Shown here: positions 7,794 through 15,674 of the stretch, one piece after another
Layout: every line of letters begins with the position of its first letter
How positions within the stretch are numbered: position 1 is the first letter of the stretch
Assembly (NCBI GenBank): GCA_000802045.1
Contig: JUEF01000118.1
Span: 1-40,117 of the forward strand
Source of the DNA: Peptococcaceae bacterium BICA1-8
GTDB taxonomy: Bacteria > Bacillota > Peptococcia > Peptococcales > BICA1-8
Length of the DNA: 40,117 bases
Direction: 5' to 3'
The notes under the pieces: model-generated
What the model was told of the DNA's origin: nothing
Seen by the model: only the letters and a program-made list of their open reading frames with translations
Databases searched by the model: none
Program-made: the position numbers and the translations under genes

Positions 7794-8326
7794 TGTTAAT
7801 TTATTGGCAGATTTTTTTAGCTTTTTTTATTCCAGCGATAGTCGGATATGGTGGAGGACCAGCCTTTATACCACTAATTAGAAATGAAGTAGTAAATACA
7901 TATGGATGGGTAACATTAGAAAAATTTGCAGAATTATTAGCTATTGCCAATTCCTTACCAGGACCAATTGCAACTAAAATCGCTGGTTATGTAGCATTTC
8001 AGGTGGGGGGAGTAATAGGTGTAATAGTTGCCTTATTTGCACTGATAGCGCCCTCTCTATTGGCAATGTTATTTTTACTTGGGTTATTGAATAAGTTCAA
8101 AGATTCGCCCAGGGTAAAAGTAATGACTGGCTTAATACGGCCGACAATAGCTATTCTTTTAGGCGTCTTAGCTTATGAGTTTTTCTTTAAGTCCTGGGTA
8201 TCTATAGGCTCCGTTCATACTATAATAATTATTGTTCTTAGCTTTTTATTTTTGGAAAGATGGAAGATGCATCCTGTATATGTGATTATAGGCTCTCTTT
8301 TTTATGGTGCATTTATTATTGCATAA
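7793..8326 (+). CDS. chromate transporter family protein, second half (short-chain CHR)
   Basis: This 177-aa partner repeats the CHR signature (GYGGGPAFIPLIRNEVV, AIANSLPGPIATKIAGY) and has several membrane segments. It is translationally coupled to the first half through TAATG. The two proteins are clearly paralogous and probably form a heterodimer equivalent to the long ChrA protein. Confidence 0.88.
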   Translation: MLIYWQIFLAFFIPAIVGYGGGPAFIPLIRNEVVNTYGWVTLEKFAELLAIANSLPGPIATKIAGYVAFQVGGVIGVIVALFALIAPSLLAMLFLLGLLNKFKDSPRVKVMTGLIRPTIAILLGVLAYEFFFKSWVSIGSVHTIIIIVLSFLFLERWKMHPVYVIIGSLFYGAFIIA

Positions 8327-8426
8327 AGAAAAAACTAGTAGCTGGTTTAGTACAAAAACTATAAATTCGTCACTAAATTTGTTAGAATAAAATAAAAGTA
8401 TTTCTTGCTAGAAAGGAGTGGTGGGT

Positions 8427-8858
8427 GTGCCAAGACCTCCTAAATGCCGTAGAGTTGAGTTTAAACCTGAATTTACTTACTTTAAGCCTGCAGGAATTCC
8501 CAAGCATCAATTACAGGAATTAGTTTTACACATCGAAGAAATCGAAGCTATACGTTTAAAGGATAGAGAGGGTCTAGAACAGGCTGATTGTGCCGAAAAA
8601 ATGCAGGTTTCCCGCCCTACCTTTCAAAGAATCCTTATGAGTGCTAGGAGTAAGCTAGCCCAAGCGATAATTGAAGGAAAGGCCATAAAAATCGAGGGCG
8701 GTAATTTTTGTATTCCTGAGAAAAAACAGTTCATTTGTTCCTCTTGTGAGCACCAATTTGAAAAAACCCTCACCACTTGTGATAGAAGTGAGGTCAGGTG
8801 TCCTAAGTGTAAGTATTTTTCTCAAAAAGTTCAGGATAAGCCGTTGGAGGAAGAATGA
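8427..8858 (+). CDS. DUF134 (UPF0251) helix-turn-helix protein with zinc ribbon
   Basis: The start GTG at 8427 gives [15 protein letters not shown], matching the usual DUF134 N-terminus, with AAGGAG 8 nt upstream. The 143-aa protein holds the DUF134 core ([28 protein letters not shown]), an HTH-like fold, and a C-terminal zinc ribbon with CSSC and CPKC pairs. The family is assumed to bind DNA and is often found near metal or redox genes. It may regulate the CHR pair upstream, but this is only a neighbourhood inference. Confidence 0.85.
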   Translation: MPRPPKCRRVEFKPEFTYFKPAGIPKHQLQELVLHIEEIEAIRLKDREGLEQADCAEKMQVSRPTFQRILMSARSKLAQAIIEGKAIKIEGGNFCIPEKKQFICSSCEHQFEKTLTTCDRSEVRCPKCKYFSQKVQDKPLEEE

Positions 8859-8896
8859 GCATTAAAGACGTGTCAACATGTATGTCTAGCTTACAT

Positions 8897-8921
8897 GACG
8901 TGCTACCGTGTCATCGTGTCG
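8897..8921. repeat. short degenerate octamer repeat
   Basis: Three units, GACGTGCT, ACCGTGTC and ATCGTGTC, follow one another, preceded by CATGTA (8877-8882) pairing with TACATG (8892-8897). The function is unknown. Confidence 0.4.
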
Positions 8922-8941
8922 CCGATAAAGAAAAAGATATT

Positions 8942-8980
8942 AAAAAGACCTGCGAGATTTAAAGATGCAGGTCTTTTTTG
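8942..8980 (+). terminator. rho-independent terminator after the DUF134 gene
   Basis: AAAGACCTGC (8944-8953) pairs with GCAGGTCTTT (8967-8976), followed by more T. The stem is strong and lies about 85 bp after the DUF134 stop. Confidence 0.8.
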
Positions 8981-8993
8981 TCGGTTTTTAGTT

Positions 8994-9102
8994 GGGGACA
9001 TTCCACATTCAAGAGGCAAGAAACAAGAAGCAAGAGGCATGAATAATTTTTATCCTGCACCTTGTCTCCTGCATCCTGCTTCCTGTTAGGAGGTGTGTCC
9101 CC
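8994..9102. mobile_element. REP/MITE-like palindromic element bounded by GGGGACA ... TGTCCCC
   Basis: The 109-bp unit has terminal inverted repeats GGGGACA (8994-9000) and TGTCCCC (9096-9102). Its interior pairs a purine-rich left arm (CAAGAGGCAAGAAAC...) with a pyrimidine-rich right arm (...CCTGCATCCTGCTTCCTG), about two thirds complementary. Elements with these ends are common between genes in many bacteria and often accompany Y1 (REP-associated) transposases. None is encoded here, so it would be non-autonomous. A 64-codon frame across it looks spurious. Confidence 0.55.
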
Positions 9103-9123
9103 ATTCCTTTTACTTTTATGAAC

Positions 9124-10356
9124 TTACAATTTAAGGTCATTCTTTATTCTAGCGATGGCTTGTTCTGTATTCTCCCGGGTTCCAAAGGCAGTTAGACGGA
9201 AGTAACCGGCACCGGATGGGCCAAAGCCTGTTCCAGGTGTACCGACGATATTGACTTCCTTAAGAAGCTTATCAAAAAACTCCCAAGAGTCCATATTGTT
9301 TGGCGTTTTTAGCCAGATATAAGGTGCGTTTATACCCCCAAATACCTGTAGACCAATACTTTCTAGGCCTTCTCTAATTATTTTCGCATTTGCCATGTAA
9401 TAATCAATAGTTTCTTTGATTTGCTGCTGACCTTCTGGAGAATATACGGCTTCAGCAGCTTTTTGGATTATGTAAGGAACACCGTTAAACTTCGTAGTTT
9501 GTCGTCTATTCCAAAGACTATTTAAGGCATGGCTTTCCCCCGTAGTTGTATAACCCATAACAGTTTTAGGAACTACTGTATAGGCACAACGGGTACCAGT
9601 AAAGCCTGCTGTTTTTGAAAAAGACCGAAACTCAATAGCTACATCTTTGGCCCCTTCAATTTCATAAATGCTGTGGGGTATATCTTTTTCTTGGATAAAA
9701 CCTTCATAAGCGGCATCAAAGAGAATGATAGCCTTATTTTCTTGTGCGTATTTAACCCATTTTTCAAGCTCGGTTTTTGGTAAAGTTGTACCGGTTGGGT
9801 TATTTGGTACACAGAGATAGATCATATCAACTTTTTCCTTGGGAAGCTCTGGAACAAAATTGTTTTCAGCGTTACAAGGCATGTAAACCAACTTAGAAAA
9901 TTTACCGTTCTCTGAAGAACCAGTTCGGCCTGCCATAACATTACTATCTAAATAAACGGGATAAACAGGATCGGTGATAGCTACTACATTGTCTATTCCA
10001 AATATTTCCTGGAAGTTTCCTGTATCACTTTTTGTACCATCACTTACAAAAACCTCATCAATTTCAATTTTAACACCTCTAGGTAGATAATCGTGCTTAA
10101 TAATAGTTTGAATTAAAAATTCATAGCCTTGTTCTGGACCATACCCACGGAAAGTTTCAGCCTGGCCCATTTCATCTACAGCTGCATGGAGATTTTTAAT
10201 AATTGCAGGGGCTAGTGGTTTAGTCACATCACCAATACCTAAGCGAATGATATTCGCCTCAGGGTTCTTATTTTTATATTCGGTTACCCTTCTCCCTATT
10301 TCTGCAAATAAATAACTTCCTTGTAGTTTGAGATAGTTTTCATTTATTAATGCCAT
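9124..10356 (-). CDS. dapL: LL-diaminopimelate aminotransferase
   Basis: This 410-aa PLP enzyme converts tetrahydrodipicolinate to LL-diaminopimelate in one transamination step, for lysine and cell-wall synthesis. The N-terminus [20 protein letters not shown] is typical. CVPNNPTGT and [12 protein letters not shown] carry the Asn and Schiff-base Lys of class I aminotransferases. The start at 10356 follows AGAAGGGAG; the longer frame to 10398 lacks a ribosome site. It is divergent from the hydrogenase genes, and a TATAAT-like box lies around 10390-10395 on its strand. Its presence implies the one-step DAP pathway known from Clostridia. Confidence 0.95.
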   Translation of the reverse strand: MALINENYLKLQGSYLFAEIGRRVTEYKNKNPEANIIRLGIGDVTKPLAPAIIKNLHAAVDEMGQAETFRGYGPEQGYEFLIQTIIKHDYLPRGVKIEIDEVFVSDGTKSDTGNFQEIFGIDNVVAITDPVYPVYLDSNVMAGRTGSSENGKFSKLVYMPCNAENNFVPELPKEKVDMIYLCVPNNPTGTTLPKTELEKWVKYAQENKAIILFDAAYEGFIQEKDIPHSIYEIEGAKDVAIEFRSFSKTAGFTGTRCAYTVVPKTVMGYTTTGESHALNSLWNRRQTTKFNGVPYIIQKAAEAVYSPEGQQQIKETIDYYMANAKIIREGLESIGLQVFGGINAPYIWLKTPNNMDSWEFFDKLLKEVNIVGTPGTGFGPSGAGYFRLTAFGTRENTEQAIARIKNDLKL

Positions 10357-10669
10357 TTTCTTACTCCCTTCTACATAATGATGTGTTTTATTATACATTG
10401 AATTTCCTAATAATGCTAGAATTGACTAGTAATTTCTTGCTGTTCTATTTATATTGCGTGAAATTAACTGGGTTTATTCTAAACCTTTATGTATGTACTA
10501 AAATGCACATAAGAATTGCTTATGGGCATAACAAAGTCATATACCATAAAAAGGAAGGAGATGTGCTTTTAATATAGAATATAAATAATATTTATATGTA
10601 ATAAATATAAGTTTGCCGATTTACAGATTATGAGTACTACTAAAATCGAGGAAAAAGGAGGTCTAAAAA

Positions 10670-11623
10670 GTGAAAAAAACCTTAGAAGATTCAGCCGAAA
10701 AAGGGTATGCACGTCTTGAAAGTCGTGGAGTATCAAGGCGGGATTTCTTAAAACTGTGCAGCTTGAGTTGCGTGGCTTTTGGTCTTGATGTAAGCTTTGC
10801 ACCTAAAATGGCTGATGCAGCAGCAGCAAAGTTAATGAAAAAGCCGGTAATCTGGATGCAGGGGCAAGGATGTACCGGGTGTAGTTCTTCCCTTTTATCT
10901 TCCATTAATCCAGGACCGGAAAAACTTTTATTGGAATTATTATCAGTAAGATTCCATCCTACCATTATGGCAGCAGCGGGAGAACAAGCTGTTCAGAGTT
11001 GGGAAGATTGTGTAGAAGAGGGGAATTATCTTTTAGTACTTGAAGGCTCAATTCCTACTGGTGACCCACGTTTCTGTATGGTAGAAGGTCAGCCATTTGG
11101 GGAATTGTTTAAAAAGGCTGCGGCAAATGCAGATCTAGTAATTGCTGCGGGTTCTTGTGCCTGCTACGGAGGTATACCCAGAGCCGGAAAAACAGGAGCA
11201 GTGGGTGCCAAGGATGTTTTAAACGATACACAGGTGCTAAATCTGCCAAGCTGTCCTGTTAAACCTGATAGATTGATAAGTACAATACTTTACTACTTAG
11301 GTCACAATGAACTACCTCGTTTAGACAAAGATGGTCGTCCTGTAGCATATTACCGCTATGCCCTGCATGATAGCTGCCATCGCAGGCTCCACTATGAACG
11401 GGGAGAACTTTTATCTGATTGGAATGATCCTAAAACCAGTGATTGGTGCTTATATAATAAAGGTTGCAAAGGTCAAGAAACCTTTACTAATTGCTCCAGT
11501 TATTGGTGGAATGATGGTGTTAGCTATTGTGGTGCTGTGGGTTCTCCATGCTCTGGCTGCAGTCAACCGAAATTTTATGAAGAATTCTCACCATTATTTG
11601 CTAATCCCGAGGAGGTAAAGTAG
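10670..11623 (+). CDS. [NiFe] hydrogenase small subunit, Tat-exported
   Basis: The GTG start at 10670 follows AAAGGAGG. The 317-aa protein has a twin-arginine signal (SRRDFLK, 22-28). Inferred cluster ligands are C68, C71, C163 and C195 (proximal 4Fe-4S), H233, C236, C260 and C266 (distal 4Fe-4S), and C275, C287, C294 and C297 for the medial cluster. C287 sits where most uptake hydrogenases have a proline, so the medial cluster may be 4Fe-4S. It pairs with the large subunit downstream (stop and start adjacent) and relays electrons to an acceptor. It resembles HyaA/HydA-type group 1 subunits and lacks an obvious C-terminal membrane anchor. Confidence 0.93.
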   Translation: MKKTLEDSAEKGYARLESRGVSRRDFLKLCSLSCVAFGLDVSFAPKMADAAAAKLMKKPVIWMQGQGCTGCSSSLLSSINPGPEKLLLELLSVRFHPTIMAAAGEQAVQSWEDCVEEGNYLLVLEGSIPTGDPRFCMVEGQPFGELFKKAAANADLVIAAGSCACYGGIPRAGKTGAVGAKDVLNDTQVLNLPSCPVKPDRLISTILYYLGHNELPRLDKDGRPVAYYRYALHDSCHRRLHYERGELLSDWNDPKTSDWCLYNKGCKGQETFTNCSSYWWNDGVSYCGAVGSPCSGCSQPKFYEEFSPLFANPEEVK

Positions 11624-13180
11624 ATGAGCAAAAGAATAGTAATCGACCCTGTCACTAGGATTGAGGGACACCTTAGAGTTGAAGTTATTGTTGAAAATGG
11701 TGTGGTTGTTGATGCTTGGACTAAAGGAACTATGTTTAGGGGATTAGAGCAAATTATTCAGGGTAAGGACCCTAGAGATGCCATATATATTACCGAAAGA
11801 ATATGTGGAGTTTGTATGGCTTCCCACGGTTGGACATCAGCCATGGCTGTAGAAACTGCCCATGGTGCTGTTATTCCTTCAGCTGCACGAGTTATTAGAA
11901 ATCTTATGGTTGGTGCATTGTGGCTGCACGATCATCCATTACACTTTTACCATCTTTCTGCTTTGGATTATCTAGATGTATTGGCAGTCAAAGACTATCA
12001 AGGAAATGACCAAAATCTCTTAGGTGTTAAAGCTAAAATCATGAAGCTGGTTGAAGGTGGAGATACAGCACCCTTGACGCCTCGATATGTGCCTGATGAT
12101 TTTTCAGTTAAGGATCCTGATACTGTTATTACAGCCTTATCCCATTATCTTCAAGCACTCCATGTTCAAGCTAAGGCTAAACAAATGTCCGCTATTCTTG
12201 GCGGCAAGCAGCCTCACCAGTCCAGTATTATTGTGGGCGGTGTAACAGTTTATCCTACCGATGAAAATATAAACCAGTTTAGACAGCTGTTAGCTGAAGT
12301 AGTCCATTTTATCAAAACCGTTTATATACCTGATGTTGTTTATTTTGCAACAGGGCCTTTGCTTCCTTTAGCAAAAGCAGGGATTGGAAAAGGGCCAGGA
12401 AACTATTTGTCTTATGGAGCATTTGATTTAGATGACTCCGGCAAAAATAAGCTTTATAAGGGTGGTTTTGTAAGTAATGGTCAAATTGAAACCTTTAATG
12501 AAGCACATATTACTGAAGCAGTAACTAGTGCCTGGTATAGAAATGCAAGCCCAGCCCATCCTTGGGAAGGTGCTACTGATGTTAACCTTGATAAGTCTGG
12601 TGCATATACCTTTATTAAAGCTCCGAGGTATAAAGGTCTCGCAACTGAAGTTGGTCCATTGGCGAGAATGATTGTTGCTGGCTATGAGCCATATGTAAAA
12701 TTAACAGAGGAGTACGGGATTAAGCCGGGTGCTGTAGCTCGTCACTTGGCAAGAGCCCAGGAAACTATGCTTGTGGCAGATCAAATGTTTAAATGGGTCA
12801 AGGAATTAGAAGAGTTATTAGAAGAAGGTAAATCCAGCGATCTAGGAAGAACCAAAATTCATGATACTGATTCTTGGGAGCCGCCACAAGCAGGTAAAGG
12901 TGCGGGTCTTAATGAAGCGCCTAGGGGTGCTTTAGGTCATTGGGTTGAGATTGAGGATAAAAAAGTTAAGAATTATCAAATGGTAGTTCCAACAACCTGG
13001 AATGCTTCCCCTCGTGATGATAAAGGCGTACGGGGTCCTCTAGAACAGGCTTTAATAGGAATTCCGGTTGATGAAAATAATCCTACAAATGTAGTACGGG
13101 TAATCAGATCTTTTGACCCTTGTCTGGCTTGTGCTGTACATGTGGTTAGTCCTAAAGGGGAAAAGTTGATTCAAATTTAA
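11624..13180 (+). CDS. [NiFe] hydrogenase large (catalytic) subunit
   Basis: The 518-aa protein carries the NiFe-site motifs RICGVCMASH (C61, C64, H68) and DPCLACAVH (C500, C503, H506), plus RIEGHLRVE near the N-terminus. The 12 residues after H506 should be removed by the maturation protease encoded next. It has no signal and would be co-exported with the Tat-tagged small subunit. The position directly after the small-subunit stop implies coupled translation. It is predicted to oxidise H2 on the outer side of the membrane. Genes for NiFe-cofactor assembly (hypA-F) are not in this window. Confidence 0.95.
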   Translation: MSKRIVIDPVTRIEGHLRVEVIVENGVVVDAWTKGTMFRGLEQIIQGKDPRDAIYITERICGVCMASHGWTSAMAVETAHGAVIPSAARVIRNLMVGALWLHDHPLHFYHLSALDYLDVLAVKDYQGNDQNLLGVKAKIMKLVEGGDTAPLTPRYVPDDFSVKDPDTVITALSHYLQALHVQAKAKQMSAILGGKQPHQSSIIVGGVTVYPTDENINQFRQLLAEVVHFIKTVYIPDVVYFATGPLLPLAKAGIGKGPGNYLSYGAFDLDDSGKNKLYKGGFVSNGQIETFNEAHITEAVTSAWYRNASPAHPWEGATDVNLDKSGAYTFIKAPRYKGLATEVGPLARMIVAGYEPYVKLTEEYGIKPGAVARHLARAQETMLVADQMFKWVKELEELLEEGKSSDLGRTKIHDTDSWEPPQAGKGAGLNEAPRGALGHWVEIEDKKVKNYQMVVPTTWNASPRDDKGVRGPLEQALIGIPVDENNPTNVVRVIRSFDPCLACAVHVVSPKGEKLIQI

Positions 13181-13215
13181 GCTTCTAGTTTAAGCACTTG
13201 CGGGAGGTGAAAGAC

Positions 13216-13686
13216 CTGCAGAAAAAGGTCTTGGTACTTGGCGTTGGAAATATCTTATTAAAAGATGATGGATTAGGACCTTTTGTTGTCAAGGAGTTGG
13301 AGGAAAGCTATAAGAGTTCCGATGTTACGTTTTTAGACGGAGGAACCTTGGGGCTTGACCTTTTAGCTTATATAGAAGGGCATAGCTGTTTACTGGTAAT
13401 TGATGCATTAGATGTTGGAAAAGAGCCGGGAAGTATTTTTTGCTGGGAGGGGAAAATCCTAGATGGATTCTCACCACAGGTATCTATCCATGACGTCGGT
13501 GTAAAAGAACTCCTACTAGCTTTACATCTCTTAGATATAGAGATAGAGATAGTAGTTATGGGGATCCAGATGGAGGATATTTCCTGGGGTATGGAATTAT
13601 CAGAAAGTGTACAAAAGTCTATTCCGTTGCTTAAAGAGGCTGTAACTAAACGATTGAATCAGTATTTAGGTAGTGATGTTAGCTAG
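13216..13686 (+). CDS. hydrogenase maturation endopeptidase (HyaD/HybD family)
   Basis: This protease cuts the C-terminal tail off the nickel-loaded large subunit. It begins KKVLVLGVGNILLKDDGLG, the family hallmark. Candidate nickel-binding residues are the Asp in LKDDG, the Asp in VIDALD and the His in SIHD. The start is unclear. Strong GGGAGGTG at 13202-13209 is correctly placed for a CTG at 13216, whereas TTG at 13198 and GTG at 13207 lie before or inside it, and TTG at 13231 is far. A CTG start (about 156 aa) is the best reading. It follows the large subunit by about 35 bp. Confidence 0.88.
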   Translation: MQKKVLVLGVGNILLKDDGLGPFVVKELEESYKSSDVTFLDGGTLGLDLLAYIEGHSCLLVIDALDVGKEPGSIFCWEGKILDGFSPQVSIHDVGVKELLLALHLLDIEIEIVVMGIQMEDISWGMELSESVQKSIPLLKEAVTKRLNQYLGSDVS

Positions 13687-13804
13687 TAAACTTTTGTTCT
13701 TTAAATTAAATACTACTTATATTTGGAGGTGGTTAAGGAAAAAATCGTGCAACAACATTCCCTTTAAAAAAAGATCTAATTAAATTTAAGAGGAGGTTCT
13801 TATC

Positions 13805-14644
13805 ATGAATGATCAATACAACACAATTTCCAGAAGAAGTTTTCTGACAAATGGAGCCATTGCAGCAGGAACTATTGCTGTTGGTGGTGGTGTTCTAGGG
13901 GCTTTTAATTTAAACACAGTTAGAGCAGCAACTGAGGTTGAAGTACAATCCTGGCCATTGCCATATGTGCAATTAGATGTGGAAAAGGCCAAGGAGTTGG
14001 GTTACTGGGGATATATGAGCAATCAGTGCGCTTACGGGGCTTTTGATGCTATTGTGTCCCAATTAAAGGAAAAGGTCGGCCATCCTTATACTAACATACC
14101 ATCTGAAATGATGAAGTGGGGCGGAACAGGGGGAGCAAGTTGGGGAACCTTATGCGGATCTTTAATCGGTGCCTCAACAGCAATTAACCTTGTAGTTGGT
14201 AAAGATGCCAATACACTTATTGACGAATTATATAAGTGGTATATCGCCTTCCCATTCCCTGAGTATATGCCCCCTGCCGGTAAAGCAGGTAAGGTTGAAG
14301 GAAAGATTGTCACTAGCTCTTGTGGATCTGTACTTTGCCATGCTTCCGTTAGCGAGTGGTGTAGTGTTTCCAAATATAGAGCTGAAGGAAAAGAACGGAG
14401 TGAACGCTGCGGCAGGCTTACTGCTGATGTTTCAGCCAAGACAGTACAAATGTTAAATGCTTATCATAATAAAATGTTTACTCCCGTATTAAAAAATGCT
14501 GAATCAGTTGGCGAATGCATGACCTGCCACGGTAAAGGCGGAACTTTAGAAAATACTCGGGGTAAAATGGATTGTATCCAGTGTCATGATGATGTTGATA
14601 CTAATAACCTGTTAGGTCATATCAAGCAGCAGTGGAATTTATAA
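13805..14644 (+). CDS. split-Soret-type cytochrome c (C-GCAxxG-C-C family), Tat-exported
   Basis: The 279-aa protein has a Tat signal (SRRSFLTNG, 9-17). The core matches the C-GCAxxG-C-C / split-Soret fold (CAYGAFDAIV at 75-84, GGASWGTLCGSLIGA), with cysteines at 75, 117, 173, 178, 186 and 202. The C-terminus has two haem sites, CMTCH (238-242) and CIQCH (257-261). Known split-Soret cytochromes are dimeric dihaem proteins with an iron-sulfur centre. Placed after the hydrogenase genes, it is a plausible electron acceptor for H2 oxidation. Experimental roles of the family are poorly defined. Confidence 0.85.
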   Translation: MNDQYNTISRRSFLTNGAIAAGTIAVGGGVLGAFNLNTVRAATEVEVQSWPLPYVQLDVEKAKELGYWGYMSNQCAYGAFDAIVSQLKEKVGHPYTNIPSEMMKWGGTGGASWGTLCGSLIGASTAINLVVGKDANTLIDELYKWYIAFPFPEYMPPAGKAGKVEGKIVTSSCGSVLCHASVSEWCSVSKYRAEGKERSERCGRLTADVSAKTVQMLNAYHNKMFTPVLKNAESVGECMTCHGKGGTLENTRGKMDCIQCHDDVDTNNLLGHIKQQWNL

Positions 14645-14785
14645 AGGAAACTTACTTCAGGTGAAGTTTCCTGAAGTTTAGTTGACTTATCCAGGGACTT
14701 AGCACCACTTATCAGGGACTCTTAGTGGTGGTTAGTCATCGGGTAAAGGAAACTTACTTCAGGTGGTTTTTCTGAAGTTTAGTTG
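14643..14785 (+). repeat. duplicated hairpin units in the tatA leader
   Basis: AAAGGAAACTTACTTCAGG starts a 42-bp unit at 14643-14684 that recurs at 14745-14785 with few changes. Between them, ACTTATC(C)AGGGACT occurs twice, and CACCACT (14703-14709) pairs with AGTGGTG (14724-14730). In the first unit two stems compete: AGGAAACTT with AAGTTTCCT, or ACTTCAGG with CCTGAAGT. No T-run follows. It separates the cytochrome gene from tatA. Confidence 0.65.
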
Positions 14786-14814
14786 GAGCTTGTGTCTATA
14801 AGGGAGGTTATACT

Positions 14815-15003
14815 GTGTTTGGACTACTGCCAAATGTTGGCATGCCAGAATTAATGCTAATACTTGCTCTTGCGCTGATCATTTTTGGACCTGGCAAGCT
14901 GCCTGAAGTTGGCAAAGCAGTTGGTAAAAGCATCAAAGAATTTAAAGGCGCAATGAATAAGGTGGAAAAGGAAATTGCAGATCCACTTAATGAAAAGGAA
15001 TAA
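14815..15003 (+). CDS. tatA: twin-arginine translocase component TatA
   Basis: The 62-aa protein has one N-terminal membrane helix (about 5-24), the hinge [20 protein letters not shown] and a charged amphipathic helix, all typical of TatA/TatE. The GTG start at 14815 follows GGGAGG. It helps form the pore that moves folded proteins across the membrane. Being next to two Tat-signal proteins suggests it serves the hydrogenase and the cytochrome. TatC is not in the window. Confidence 0.93.
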   Translation: MFGLLPNVGMPELMLILALALIIFGPGKLPEVGKAVGKSIKEFKGAMNKVEKEIADPLNEKE

Positions 15004-15015
15004 CTTCTAAAGTGT

Positions 15016-15065
15016 AATAAGTCCTTGTTCCCTCTATCACTAGAGAGACAAGGACTTATTTTTTT
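15016..15065. terminator. strong terminator after tatA
   Basis: AATAAGTCCTTGT (15016-15028) is exactly complementary to 15048-15060, with an inner CTCTA/TAGAG stem and five T after it. The region between the convergent genes may serve both directions. Confidence 0.9.
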
Positions 15066-15079
15066 GCTTTTTAGAGGTA

Positions 15080-15658
15080 CTAAAGGTTAACATAAATATT
15101 ACTAATATTATTAAGATCTAATTCCTTTGGCAAAGAGGGGATAGTAGGTAATAAGTAGCGCAAGTCAGATAAGCGTTCTTCTTTTTTTTGCAGCAAAGCT
15201 TCATATTCTTTATACATACCAGAATTTTTTATTTGCTCGAGTGTATTAGCTTCAATCATTCTTTCCATTTTTTTAAGGGTTTCTTTTATTAGCCTGTTTT
15301 CAATGAATATTTTGGATATTTGTTTGTTTGTAACAGCTATTTCTTTCCTGAGTTTTAAACGTCTAAAATAAAATTTCAAGGGAAAAGTGAGCTTTATAAT
15401 CTCTTGGGGGTCATTGGTGAATATATACCATCTATTAATCTCGTCGGTAATATGATTATTGTATTCTTTAATTTTTTCAATATTAGTTCTGAGTTTATTA
15501 ACTTCACTATTTCTATTTTCTTTGTTAATAAAATTATATTGTTCTAAATGTTTTGAGGAGATTCCCGAAATGTCTTCGGAAACCTTATTGAGTTCATTAT
15601 AAGTATCTTCTAAATCTATTAATAGAGCTTTGAAAAAATCAATTCTTTTTCCTGTCAT
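15080..15658 (-). CDS. coiled-coil protein of unknown function
   Basis: A 192-aa protein rich in Lys, Glu, Ile and Asn with long predicted helices. Coiled-coil-like heptads run through most of it (for example NKENRNSEVNKLRTNIEKIK and KEALLQ-type stretches near the C-terminus). The middle FPLKFYFRRLKLRKEI is basic. There is no signal or clear membrane segment and no recognised family. It is preceded by AAGGAGG and lies 16 bp after the HEAT/membrane gene, so the two form an operon and may work together. Confidence 0.7.
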   Translation of the reverse strand: MTGKRIDFFKALLIDLEDTYNELNKVSEDISGISSKHLEQYNFINKENRNSEVNKLRTNIEKIKEYNNHITDEINRWYIFTNDPQEIIKLTFPLKFYFRRLKLRKEIAVTNKQISKIFIENRLIKETLKKMERMIEANTLEQIKNSGMYKEYEALLQKKEERLSDLRYLLPTIPSLPKELDLNNISNIYVNL

Positions 15659-15674
15659 GGCTATCCTCCTTGAA

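Noticed and set aside
8895..9089. 64-aa open frame on the plus strand
   Set aside because: It runs through a terminator and the REP/MITE-like element, has no ribosome site and repetitive low-complexity content.
10350..10577. 75-aa open frame between dapL and the hydrogenase
   Set aside because: It starts inside the dapL ribosome site, has no own ribosome site, and looks like AT-rich intergenic sequence. A possible remnant end (MHIRIAYGHNKVIYHKK) is too short to call.
11358..11618. 86-aa frame inside the hydrogenase small subunit
   Set aside because: It overlaps the cluster-binding region of the small subunit in another frame and has no ribosome site.
14196..14456. 86-aa frame within the cytochrome gene
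   Set aside because: Out-of-frame shadow; the cytochrome frame has two CxxCH motifs and a Tat signal.
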